A program made the translations under genes and the position numbers. Shown one piece after another: positions 1 to 11,000 of a stretch of 64,000 nucleotides of DNA (its first letter is position 1; each line of letters starts with the position of its first letter). This stretch comes from Batrachochytrium dendrobatidis JAM81 (taxonomy: Eukaryota > Chytridiomycota > Chytridiomycetes > Rhizophydiales), in the NCBI RefSeq assembly GCF_000203795.2, contig NW_006281116.1, forward strand, positions 79,195 through 143,194. The letters run 5' to 3'. The notes beneath the pieces are model-generated. The model made no database searches. It saw nothing but the letters and a program-made list of their open reading frames with translations, and was not told where the DNA came from.

Positions 1-630
1 TGTTGGAAATCTACTCCTGACGCACTACAAAAAAGCAACGTGTCTCTGATGGATCCCTTTCAGTATCTCTGCATGCCAATTCCGTTCAACCGAGTATACA
101 AACACAATAGCAAAAACTCTGCAAATAGCTTTCCGACAGATCTGCTTGCATCCCAGTCCATCTTCAATCAACCCATCAACCAAATTGATCAAGAGTATAA
201 ACAAAAAACACCAATCTGGACACAAAACCACGCTGTTTTGAAAAAGAGTGTATCACTAGATCCAATCAGCCGCATTAGAAATAACTATACGTTGTCGGTT
301 CTTCAAGAACAAAAATCAATTGATCCCAAAAGCAGTATTATAGTTGATACTACGTATCCAATCGTCGTGGAAACCAGTGATGGTAGTTTGGATCGAGACT
401 GGCTGATGTCGGTACTCCCACAATCATTCAAGATGCGGCTAGAAACAATACACTTGCTTGTTCATCAGGTTAAACAGACTCTTGAAATTTTAGATAATCA
501 TTGCAAACATAGTAAGGATTTAAAAGATGAAATTGCCAGCAAATTCAACGTGTGGTTAAAGCAAACAGGAAAATTTAAAGCTATATTGAGACTAATGGCT
601 GTTGACAATGAATGTCAAGTTGAAAAATAA
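1..630 (+). CDS. 3' part of an unidentified protein gene (truncated by window edge)
   Basis: The frame is open from the first base of the window to a TAA at 628-630, about 209 residues, so this is the last exon or part of it, and its true start lies outside. The first in-frame ATG is at 49. I do not recognise the protein. The N-terminal half is low-complexity and polar. The C-terminal half is predicted helical, with hydrophobic and charged residues alternating around residues 135-205, and ends in a charged tail. No catalytic motif is visible. It converges on PCNA, with about 104 bp between the two stop codons. Coding status is inferred from the long open frame and clean termination. Confidence 0.5.
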   Translation, partial: CWKSTPDALQKSNVSLMDPFQYLCMPIPFNRVYKHNSKNSANSFPTDLLASQSIFNQPINQIDQEYKQKTPIWTQNHAVLKKSVSLDPISRIRNNYTLSVLQEQKSIDPKSSIIVDTTYPIVVETSDGSLDRDWLMSVLPQSFKMRLETIHLLVHQVKQTLEILDNHCKHSKDLKDEIASKFNVWLKQTGKFKAILRLMAVDNECQVEK

Positions 631-734
631 TGTTGAAATGATAAAACTAGTGCAAATAAAATGAATCAGTGGAGTTTGATGCTGTATATACTTGGAAATG
701 GCAACTGTATGATGAGTTTAAATTTGCGAGAAAT

Positions 735-1996
735 TTATTCGGCTTCGTTCATTTTAGGTGCAAGATAGTAACGAATGAATCCAATCTCATTCACTTTGTA
801 TTCTACTAACAATGGATACTCGTTGGACATGCTCAATGTAACCGTCTTGGACAGGGGGGTGGCCTTGGTGAAGTTGGACAAATACTTGAGAGAAAATGTA
901 AGACTGCAAGCTTGTTGGAGTTCAATAGTTGTCGATGTGTCTTCACTATCGTCAATGGACATGCCTGGCTTGAGAGTAATATAGCCGCTGCCAATATCAC
1001 CTTCAGTCATAAACCGAACGCTGTCTTTTGCACACTCGATTGTAACTGTTTAGCAAAAAATGTATTGAAACAATTCAAGCATGTTAGTTGTGGCTCTACT
1101 TAAATATACAGCATATTGATTCAAGCCGATCATAAAAAACTCAACTGGATTCGGACAAAGTACTCATATCACGGCAGATACGTTGAAATTCGACAGAGGA
1201 CATCTTGACAACCACATCGTAGTTGGAGTCGGGAATACCCAAATGCTCACTGTCAATATCCATCAATTTCATCTCAAACTCGCTACATCTTTCAGAGTCT
1301 GGATCAATAGTAGTGACGTTTAGAGGATTCAACAATGATTAGTAAATATGAAGGCGAGGTTATTCGTGTCCGAAAATTAATCACATCGTGCAGAAAAATA
1401 AACAGAGAATTAAGAGCATTAATGCACTACAAAAACTGGAAACTTCAAAACAGTACTAAATAGACTGTAACAAGAGTACTGTTTTACAGGACCAAATAAA
1501 AACAGATCCAAACTGCACTATTTGCAAAAGTACAAGTAGCAGTGCACCATCAACAGCACAATAGCAATACAATGACTGCCCAGCAGAATAAAACAATCAA
1601 CACTGAAACAATACAAAGATAGATCTGGAACAAGTTCCTAGAATAAGTTGAAGCAATAGTACTATGGTTATGCTTACCGGGAGCCTCAAAGACCAGTGTC
1701 AGGACATCTGCGTTCTCACCAGCACGCAGAGTCAAGACATCTTCGTTAGAAGCGCATTTGAGGATCTTTCCTAGACTAGCAAGAGAAATGCCAAGACTGG
1801 AATTTCTGTCGCAACGGTAATGTTCGAATCCGCTTGAACGCAACAACAGAGTCACAAGAGAGATGTGGGAAGTATCCATTGCCTGTAAAGCAATACCAGT
1901 CTCATTGCATTCAAAGTTGGCATCAGTGACTAGTTCTTTAACAGCATCAAGAAGCTTTTTAAGAGTCGAGGCATGTTGCAGACGAGCTTCGAGCAT
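735..1996 (-). CDS. PCNA: Proliferating cell nuclear antigen (DNA sliding clamp)
   Basis: This is the homotrimeric clamp that tethers replicative polymerases, FEN1 and ligase to DNA in the nucleus. Three exons (1996-1678, 1298-1146, 1045-735) join in frame to give 260 aa, the family's normal length (~258-261). The N-terminus MLEARLQHA, the DNA-facing segment ending [16 protein letters not shown], the interdomain region ([19 protein letters not shown]), [18 protein letters not shown] and the C-terminal YYLAPK are all PCNA hallmarks. I chose the start at MLEARLQ because the upstream in-frame extension has no family similarity. The gene is head-to-head with the Nudix gene, start codons ~118 bp apart, so a shared promoter is likely. 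Donors are GTAAGC and GTTGAG; the second is weak, but the joined frame supports it. Confidence 0.96.
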
Positions 1997-2114
1997 TGTA
2001 TAAGAGTCGATGTAGTCAAGCCAGTGATGATCGCAACAATTTATTACGATCTCAACACCCTCAGGACTACAGTGCATTGGATTTGAACAGTTCAAAACTT
2101 GATCTCATATTCCC

Positions 2115-3243
2115 ATGTGTGAGTGACTTTCATTTGATGTGTAGTACAAGTAATATTGCAGTTGTATCTAATCGACACCACTGAATATACTAAACCAACT
2201 CGGCTTTGATTCCTACAAAAGCGTCGATTAGAACTGCTGCTAGTCTAATTGTGTGTCGTTTATCTGCTGGTTCTACTCCAGATTTCTCTGTTCTCTTACT
2301 AAAAAGGTAGTGTCACTCATTCCTAGTCATTCGATATACGGTACTTGTCTGATATCAATCCACGATCATTCATTAGATCCCCACATGGTGCATTTGGTGG
2401 CTTGACAGTGTTTCCTGGTGGTGCTATTAGCCCATCAGATTTCGATCCATTATGGACGAGATCTACTTCCCACAGCACTATTCCATCACCCATTTCCAAG
2501 GTTGGCTCCCATCTTGCCATAGCAGCTCTTAGAGAGACGTTTGAAGAATCCGGCGTATATATCACTCATAATCCACCTGATTCGTCTATACTCCAAGACT
2601 GGCGTGGTCGAGTCTATAATGATGCCAGTCAGTTTCGTGTCATGGCAAACCAGCTCAATGCATACCCTGCTCTCTCTCGGCTAGTATACTGGGCAAATTG
2701 GATCACTCCCACAACCATGCCAAAGCGATTTGATACTCATTTTTTTATGACCGTAGTGGATCAGGAGTGTGGTTGGGGTGGACGTGTTGCAGCTGATGGT
2801 GATGAAACCATCACTGCCGAGTGGATGACACCTACTCATGCGCTGTCTTTATTTGAACAAAAGAGTGAGTGGTTTTATATTCAACCAAGTATAACTGGTC
2901 ATTTTATTCACCCTTCATCTTGACTCTGCCTACCTATGCAGAAATAACAACTCTACCACCGCAATTCATCATGCTGAAAGAGCTGTCAACCATGTCCTTC
3001 TCACAGCTGAAAGGCATGGTTGACTCGGCACATACATACTTGCGACCTATCGAACCAATATTGCCAGAGTACATTGGCAAATCTGGTCAGGGTGATGTAG
3101 TCATGGCACTGCCTGGGGATGAGCGGCATTCGACATCTTCACCTGGATGGACAGGGAAAAGGCGTATTACATTGGTGAAAGAAAATGGTCTAGTGACAGG
3201 ATTGAAACTGGAAGAATCGACCACCACTGGCTTAAAGCTTTGA
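2115..3243 (+). CDS. NUDT19: NUDT19-like Nudix hydrolase (CoA/acyl-CoA diphosphatase type)
   Basis: Nudix enzyme of the NUDT19/RP2p subfamily; animal members hydrolyse CoA and acyl-CoA, often in peroxisomes. Exons 2222-2306, 2377-2864 and 2942-3243 join cleanly. A 4-nt first exon (ATGT, 2115-2118) followed by a GTGAGT donor supplies a start in phase, giving 292 aa. Visible features are FPGG, the Nudix core RETFEESGV, the subfamily-specific KRFDTHFF block, LPPQF and a C-terminal LPGDE. The tail after LPGDE is short and dissimilar to animal proteins, and I see no clear SKL-type peroxisomal signal (it ends GLKL). The micro-exon start is an inference; the body of the gene is secure. Confidence 0.85.
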
Positions 3244-3797
3244 CCATTGCTGTATTCAATACCATGCGTGAAGAGTCTATTTTTCTCAACATAAAAATGT
3301 CAATTGTCATTCTGGACAGATATGTATTTAAAGCTGATAACAGAAATGGGACAAGTATTTATTCCAATTCAATTTGATTGTCGAGTTGGAATACATAGCA
3401 GGATACTGTTGTAGCATTTTGGACACAAGAATTCCAAAACAAGACGAGTTTAGGTTAATGTGTAGACTAAAACCAAAGATCGTGTCAGATTAAAACCAAA
3501 TGGCATTGAATCAAGAGGATTCGCAAACTGGTCGTGTCGGATTGTTATCGTAATACACAAAAGTATAGTAAAGTGAGTTGTGTGCAAGTATCTTTGTAAA
3601 TGCATGATATACTGATGGTTATCGACAATCTCTCCATTTTCATCATTATTGCTAGCTGTAAACTAAAATATGTACGGATTAATCTCTCAGAGTATCCTTT
3701 TCTATTATAAACCCCTTTATATAACGTTTGTAAAGCACATAAAGTTTATAAAAAAGTGGTGGGATAGGCACTGTGGAAAATAACAAAGCAGTACAAG
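3244..3797. other. Intergenic region, no gene seen
   Basis: About 550 bp between the convergent ends of the Nudix gene and the SDS3-like gene. AT-rich; the only open frame (3147-3377, +) overlaps the Nudix 3' end in another frame and has no recognisable features. I see no repeat or RNA gene. It probably contains the two 3' UTRs. Confidence 0.6.
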
Positions 3798-6700
3798 TCA
3801 GGGTTTGGGCTTAAGCTTTACCCGTCCATCAACCAGAAATGCAAGAGGAAGTTTGGTTTTAGATCCATCCGTTCGCTGCACAATCAGGTCTACATCACCG
3901 ATTGTAACAATTTTGATGGTGAATTTGGACCCATTGTCATACAAATCTGCTCGATCATCTACCTTGTACCAGTGGCCCTGTAAACGTAGCTGACCATCAG
4001 CAGTCATGGCTTCAACAGGGAGTGATTGAGAAGTGTAATGTACGTTTGAATTTAGCATGTCTGATGTAATGACAGGCATGCCAGATGTGCTATGCGTAGT
4101 GTGATTTGATTGCAGTTGTGAGGGTGCGAGATGTAAAGCCTGAGGTTGAGGCTTCAGCTTGGAGACGGATTGTGAACATCCTGTTGATGCATTGCTTGAA
4201 TCCGCTCGAACGATTGACCCATGAGTATTTTTCAAAGGATTATCTTGATGACAATCTAGTCGATGCATGTGTGGCTGGGATGTCAATGCTTGCTGACGAG
4301 ACTGGGCTTGTGATATATGCTGAGACATATTCGTTGAAAGGCTCACTTCTCCATGAGTGGTATGTGCAGATGACGTGAGACATGGTAAATTATTGTCACA
4401 TGCTAGACTGACAGGAGGTAAAGCTGAAGAGTCTGTATGAGATTTGGCTGTAGATGTCTGTGGCAATCTGTTTGATGTTGAGATAGCAAAAAGCGAAAGG
4501 GTTGCTGCAGGTTTTGGTAGTGACGGTGCCATCTGTTAATCATTCAACTATTAGATATCGCAACAACGTCTTGAAAGACCATGACCAATCAAACTATATT
4601 TAGCATGAGAAGACTAATGTCAATCACACTTTACCCCAAGTTCTTTAAAGTCCAGTTCTCTGTCCTTGTCCGATAACCCAGAAAGTGTGCATGCAGGAAA
4701 CCCAGGAAACTCTTCCATGACAGAATTCCATTCATCAACATTGGCCTGATCAATTCGACGACGCTTAATTCTGGTCTCTTCATCTAATATCCATGCATCT
4801 AAGTGAAATATTAATCATGATGAGTTAATTTCTAGTAATCCAATCATGGATGCAAACATATATACCTCTAATAGAATCGTTTATGTGAGCACGCTCGTAA
4901 TGAAGCTGCCATCTCTTTCGACGCAATTGATCCTGCATTTTTTTCCGAAGCCCAAGCTTCTTTGCCAAAAAGTTTGTGTGTGCCTTGTAAACAGCAGCTT
5001 GATAAGTGACTTCATTGCGCTGAGCCACAATCCTCTCCAACCCAGTAGTAACACGTATATGATCTGTATGTTTCTGTTCAATGTCTTCAAGTAAACTGCA
5101 AAGACTCGGATGAGTGCCTGAAGTTGAGCCAAAAAAGGTAGTGCATTATTCATACCAAAAAAGGTAGTGTATGTAGATATGTGCTATATTGTTAGAATCA
5201 AGCCCTACACTTCAACATCAATCTACAAGGTGGTACTGACCATTCCGTATGGTTTCTGCTTCGCGATCTGCAAAGGCTGCTTGTCCACTATACCAACTAC
5301 AAAGCCACAAAAGAAATTTAGTAAAACGAGTATTTGAAACAGTAAAAGGACGTCGACTATCATAGCTGTAAGCACAGCATACATGTACTTACAGTTGCTG
5401 TATTCTTGCAAAATAGGTTTCGATATGAGAAAGAAAGACTAACGCCTCTTTTCGTCTGGCCTCATTCTGAATGTCTAATATGTAATGAGCGTAAAAAGGT
5501 TAACATATACATATGTTTTATACTCGGATATCATCAATGGTACTTGCCTTGTTCTTGAAGAATGGGCTCTTCCTCCGCGTCTTTTTCCATTGACTTGTCA
5601 ATATCTTCGATTTTTACTTTGTCCTCTGGTTCATCTATCGACACCTCTACAGATTGAGCTGCACAATCTCTGATTCGTGACTCTATAGACAAAGCTCCAT
5701 CTTCTAGCAGATCAGGCGGTCTACTGTTTGTACTTTTCTTTTCGACTTCATGAGCCGAAGCTTCCATTATCATCTCATTAGAATCCGTATTACAATACAC
5801 ACCCGAGGTGAAAGAGGGGTTTTTTGAATAGACTTTAGAATCATGTATTAGATCTAGGGAAGCTGTACAAGACTTGCTGTTTGTTGAAACATGTGGTATA
5901 TTGTCATTTGGCCTAATTCTGTGTACTGGTGTCGGCACCACTGGTGAATTCTTTCGAGTCAAAGATGACTCTGTTGTGAGATCCAATCGGTCTTGTGAGT
6001 AGGAGGCTGGCTTATCGAGTGTTGTGCATGATACAGATGATATCACGACTTGCTGCCTGTCCAAAGATTCGTCCATTAGCTGTTCTTGACATGGCTTTTT
6101 GAGAATGTGATGGCTGCCATTTAATTGAGAAGACAAAAGATAGCTGGTCGAGCCATGCCTCTGATCACTGGTACCTGACTGGATTTGGGTTTCTAATCCT
6201 AATTGAGTAGTGGATGAATCGTCGCATGCGTTGGACGGAGATGTTGGTCGGGTGGACGGACTAAGGGCAGGGGATTGCATTAAAGCCGCTGCGGAAGATG
6301 AACAAGTAGAATGTGATGGGATAAAAGGTTGGGCTTGAAGTGAACTAAATGATTCGGTAGCATCATCAGTAGTGGGTGAAGCTCTAGTGCCTGTGGCAGG
6401 CGGAGAGTCTTGTCGAAAAGGAATGCATGTGTCAGCTCTAGTAGCGGATTGAGAAATGTCCACTGCAGTAGATATTGGTAAGTTGGAAGAGCTTACAGTA
6501 GCACCATTGACAGCTGATCGAGTAGCTGCTGTCTCTGTATGGATTGATATAGATGCCAAATGTGCATCGCTTGCATTGGCACTTTTGTTGCTTAAACTTG
6601 TACTTTCATGCACCAATAACTTGGCACCTTTATCCTTTTCATGAATTAGCAAAGATGCATTGGTTGCTCTCCCTTGCTTTCCCAAGGAAGCTAAAACATC

Positions 6701-6943
6701 AGTAGAGCCTGTGACGATATTGACTGTTGAATAAGGGGTTGTTGATCCTTCCATAATCGCATTGATATGAGTATGTGAAGAGCTGGGTTGGTGCATACTT
6801 GGAGTCAAAGTGTTGACAGAAGCAATCAAGGTTTGTGGCTGAGATAAAGTTGCGGCAGTATTAGAATTATCTGCAGAGTGGGATGCAGTAGGGCCCATTG
6901 TCATGGTCATTGTACGGCCAGAGTCTGTAAGAGTAGGAACCAT
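3798..6943 (-). CDS. SDS3: SDS3/SUDS3-like subunit of the Sin3-HDAC corepressor
   Basis: Nuclear scaffold subunit of the Sin3/Rpd3 histone deacetylase complex. Six exons (6943-5548, 5474-5393, 5287-5241, 5117-4866, 4798-4635, 4532-3798) stay in frame and give ~891 aa, longer than yeast or human SDS3 because of a ~465-residue Ser/Thr/Pro-rich N-terminus. The middle carries the Sds3/BRMS1 coiled coil (ARRKEALVF, LLEDIEQKHTDHIRV, YQAAVYKAH, LRRKRWQLHYERA, ETRIKRRRID). The last ~65 residues match the SUDS3 C-terminal module (GHWYKVDDRADLY ... VQRTDGSKTKLPL). The intron after 5548 appears to be GC-AG. The start is uncertain: a good acceptor (TCTTACAG) lies just inside the first exon, so an upstream exon could supply the true start. 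Confidence 0.83.
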
Positions 6944-7224
6944 GTAAGATCAGCGATGCTGGCCTAAGCTGTTTTAACCTTCAAAACTTGAATCAGTAAA
7001 GAACTAGCTTGAATCAACACAGGATATAAACAGGCTTGAAATTGATTGAGTGTATATCGATGCTCTAGGACCAGAGCCTCAAAGTCCTAATGCAAGCGCT
7101 CAAATGTGAATTGATGTTTGGGCTCAACCTTGGCTTTTGCCTTTCCTTGAATTATCGAAATTCTTGCTAATCTTTTGATCAAGTTTTGTTTTCATAGCAA
7201 TTTCACGTGACTCATTTGATCAAC

Positions 7225-8052
7225 TACAGCCGCATTCACGTAAAGTGAAACGCTAGACAAGGATGTTAAAGTATAATAAACAGTTTCATGAAATGTAATT
7301 CACATCAAATTTACTAAACAGTATTGTGTCCTGTAAACTCTGACAAAGTTTACTGACTTTTATGCTCATCCTTGCATAGAACAATTACATGAACATGAAC
7401 ATTACAGTTTCAGTAAACACCACATCTGACACTTGTTCAATCTCTTTTTGTACAAATCAGACATTGTGCAATTGGCAAACGACTGCCGCATTACTCAAAT
7501 ATGCAATCTTGTTTTTTGAACTCGAACGTGAATGTATGAGATTCAGAATACAACAAACTTCTTTAGCTTCATACTTGCTCCAGGTATTCCTTGGTTGTGT
7601 GTAGAGTATTCAGCTCATGCTTTTTAGAATTCCAAGCCAATGTATGCCAATGAACCTGTTGTTCAGAACGCGCATTTGCTATTGGGTTATCAAAGGTTGA
7701 TAGTTGTAATTCAAAGTTGTTGGAAACTATCCATGTCAGAAAGACAGCGCCTAGTTGATTGAAGTTGGTGTTTCTACTGGTATTGTTCAAAATCTCGGAC
7801 ATTTGATAGATTCGCTGTATGTAAACAAACCCATATCTTTTAGTTCTGAAACAACTCTTTGAATAGACAAACCAATGGTGCTCGTAACGAATGTTACATT
7901 GTAGAGATCAGAGTTGTCGTTGATGTTCGAGGTTGACATGCTGATGTGTAAAGAAACTGAAAAATATAAAAACCAAGTCAACACGACGAGAATTTGTAAT
8001 TTAAAAACATTCACAGTTGAACCACATTTCTGATTTTGTGAATACGACTGTA
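7225..8052. mobile_element. TIR element copy 1 (composite, carries an ORF)
   Basis: It begins TA|CAGCCGCATTCACGTAAA and ends GTGAATACGACTG|TA, the same terminal inverted repeat and TA flanks as the other family members. The left ~330 bp (to about 7555) is clearly homologous to the interiors of the copies at 18.7, 19.6 and 22.0 kb. After that the sequence is unrelated until the right terminal repeat, and this foreign stretch contains the minus-strand ORFs described separately. TA flanks and CAG-starting ends fit Tc1/mariner-type elements; no transposase is present, so it is non-autonomous. Confidence 0.6.
7569..8014 (-). pseudogene. Broken secreted-protein-like reading frame inside TIR element copy 1
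   Basis: Frame one (8014-7787) starts with a credible signal peptide (hydrophobic ILVVLTWFLYFSVSL) followed by a polar mature region. It stops, and the sequence continues in another frame (from ~7820 down to 7569) as an open ~80-residue stretch. I found no intron that joins the two frames, so I read this as a frameshifted gene or one with an unresolved intron. No family is recognised. The stretch has no counterpart in the other element copies. Confidence 0.3.
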
Positions 8053-8098
8053 AATAGAATTTTATTTCAGCAATTAAAAACCTGGAAAATGAATTTTT

Positions 8099-11000
8099 TC
8101 AGGGGCGGTAATTAGCAATGGTTTGGGCAGGTGGTGCATAGCTCCCATATATAGCTGTATTTTTCGATTCGTAATTGAGGAAGGGATCTGCAAGACGAAT
8201 TACGACAATTGTGTCATCTGGACGAGTGCGACCACGGTATTTACGACCTGGGATAGGAGAAACAGTAGCGGAACTGGTTGGTTTGATAGCTGTTGTGATA
8301 TCATCCTCTTCACAATCCTCAGAAGTTGTAGTGGCAGTGATGGATCCAGTCTATCAATGTCATACACAATCAGTAATTAGTCGATATACCACGATCGTTT
8401 AAATCTATACCAATCATAATAGTTCAGCAACTTACAGTTGGTGCAGTGACGACAAGACGGAAGTACATGTTTTTAGGAGCATTAGTACTGCCAAGGTTGC
8501 TAGTGCAGTCGGGGTACCACCTGCAACATTACAGACTAGTTAGTACTGATCTATAGCTTAGTCTGCATATCTAATCAACAGTCAACTTACATGGCACGAG
8601 CAAGTTGAGGTCTGGTCATGGCATCGAGTGTTGGGATAAATGTCCACCAAGGATCGCTTAAAGAGTTGCACACATCACTGGTCTGTGTGTACCATGCTCT
8701 GTCATCAAAGCTAACATTGGTATCCCATCCCTGAGCAGGAGTATTACCAATCATGACAAATTTGTTGCCAGTTGATCCGGTGAACGTGAATGGTTTGCCG
8801 TCAATGTAAACAGCGGCAAACAGACCAGAAGCACCACCGGTATCGTGTCCTGTAATGGAAATCAACCAAGGTCCGTCACCATACACAACTTGATTATAGG
8901 TTTGAAGAGTTTTCCAGTTGGTCGAATTCTGAGGAACGGTGTACTGCACAGAGTTGATTTTCATTTCGTAGTAGTCATCAACTATTGCAAATAATCAAAT
9001 GTTAGTATGTGTATTGGCACGATATAAACGTGGCAGTGATACTTACCAACCATGGTAATGGTAATAACGTGGGTAGCAATTGGAGCAACTGCCGAGGTGG
9101 TAGTGGCAACCGCTGCTGGTGAAGTGGTAGTGGCAACCGCCGCTGCTGAAGTGGTCGAGACTTGAGCAACTGGTATCGATGTCGGTGCAGTCTAATGTCG
9201 TGTACAATCAGTAATTAGTCGATATACCACGATCATTTAAATCTATACCACTCATAATGGTTCAGCAACTTACAGTTGGTGCAGTGACGACAAGACGGAA
9301 GTACATGTTTTTAGGGTTTGCAACTGTGCCCGTGTTTCTGCAGTCAGGATACCACCTACACGGTTTAATGGATTACATTTGCGTCAAAATGTAAGTAAAA
9401 TTTATGAGAATTTACAACATGACGCGAATTCGTAGTATATATTTACAACTTACATAGAACGGGCTACTTGTCCTTTGGTTTGTTGATCAAGAGAAGGGAG
9501 CATAGAGTTCCACATGTTGGTTATTGGGCAGTTATCAGTGGTTTGAGTAAACCACTGCGAGTCGTCATAGTTGATATTGGTGTTCCAGTTGGTAGAGGGC
9601 GTATTGGGACTCATGACGAATTTGTTATTAGCTGTGGCGGTTGTGGAATAAGGAGATCCATCCAAGAAAACGCTTGCAAATAAACCAGCAATGGTTCCGT
9701 AATCATTGGCGTGAACTGCAATCAGCCATGGGCCGTTACCAGTAACATTTTTAGTGTAGGTTTTGATCGTATACCAGCTCGAATCAGAGTAAGACACACT
9801 GTAGTCAGTTCCATCAAAAGTAAGAGAGTAGCTGTCGTCAACTGTAAAATGTAATTAAAATAAAATGTTTGATTAAATGTGTTGCAGTGCATGTAATCAA
9901 TGATCCAAATGGACTGCAATACTATTTACCATCCATGGTAATGGTAATAACGTGGGTAGCAATTGGAGCAACTGCCGAGGTGGTAGTGGCAACCGCTGCT
10001 GGTGAAGTGGTAGTGGCAGCAGACACGTAAGCGGCAATGGTCGAGACTTGAGCAACTGGCATTGAGGTCGGTGCGGTCTAATGTCGTGTACAATCAGTAA
10101 TTAGTCGATATACCACGATCGTTTAAATCTATACCAATCATAATAGTTCAGCAACTTACAGTTGGTGCAGTGACGACAAGACGGAAGTACATGTTTTTAG
10201 GAGCATTAGTACTGCCAAGGTTGCTAGTGCAGTCGGGGTACCACCTGCAACATTATAGACTGGTTAGTACCGACCTATAGCTTAGTCTGCATATCTAATC
10301 AACAGTCAACTTACATGGCACGAGCAAGCTGAGGTCTGGTCATGGCATCGAGTGTTGGGATAAATGTCCACCAAGGATCGCTTAAAGAGTTGCACACATC
10401 ACTGGTCTGTGTGTACCATGCTCTGTCATCAAAGCTAACATTGGTATCCCATCCCTGAGCAGGAGTATTACCAAGCATGACAAATTTGTTGCCAGCTGAT
10501 CCGGTGAACGTGAATGGTTTGCCGTCAATGTAAACAGCGGCAAACAGACCAGAAGCACCGCCGGTATCGTGTCCTGTAATGGAAATCAACCAAGGTCCGT
10601 CGCCATACACAACTTGATTATAGGTTTGAAGAGTTTTCCAGTTGGTCGAATTCTGAGGAACGGTGTACTGCACAGAGTTGATTTTCATTTCGTAGTAGTC
10701 ATCAACTATTGCAAATAATCAAATGTTAGTATGTGTATTGACACGATATAAACGTGGCAGTAATACTTACCAACCATGGTAATGGTAATAACGTGGGTAG
10801 CAATTGGAGCAACTGCCGAGGTGGTAGTGGCAACCGCTGCTGGTGAAGTGGTAGTGGCAACCGCCGCTGCTGAAGTGGTCGAGACTTGAGCAACTGGTAT
10901 CGATGTCGGTGCAGTCTAATGTCGTGTACAATCAGTAATTAGTCGATATACCACGATCATTTAAATCTATACCAATCATAATAGTTCAGCAACTTACAGT

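Noticed and set aside
9468..9683. Antisense 71-codon frame, repeated at 14524-14739
   Set aside because: It lies opposite the type-B D exon of the secreted repeat gene and is a shadow of its codon structure.
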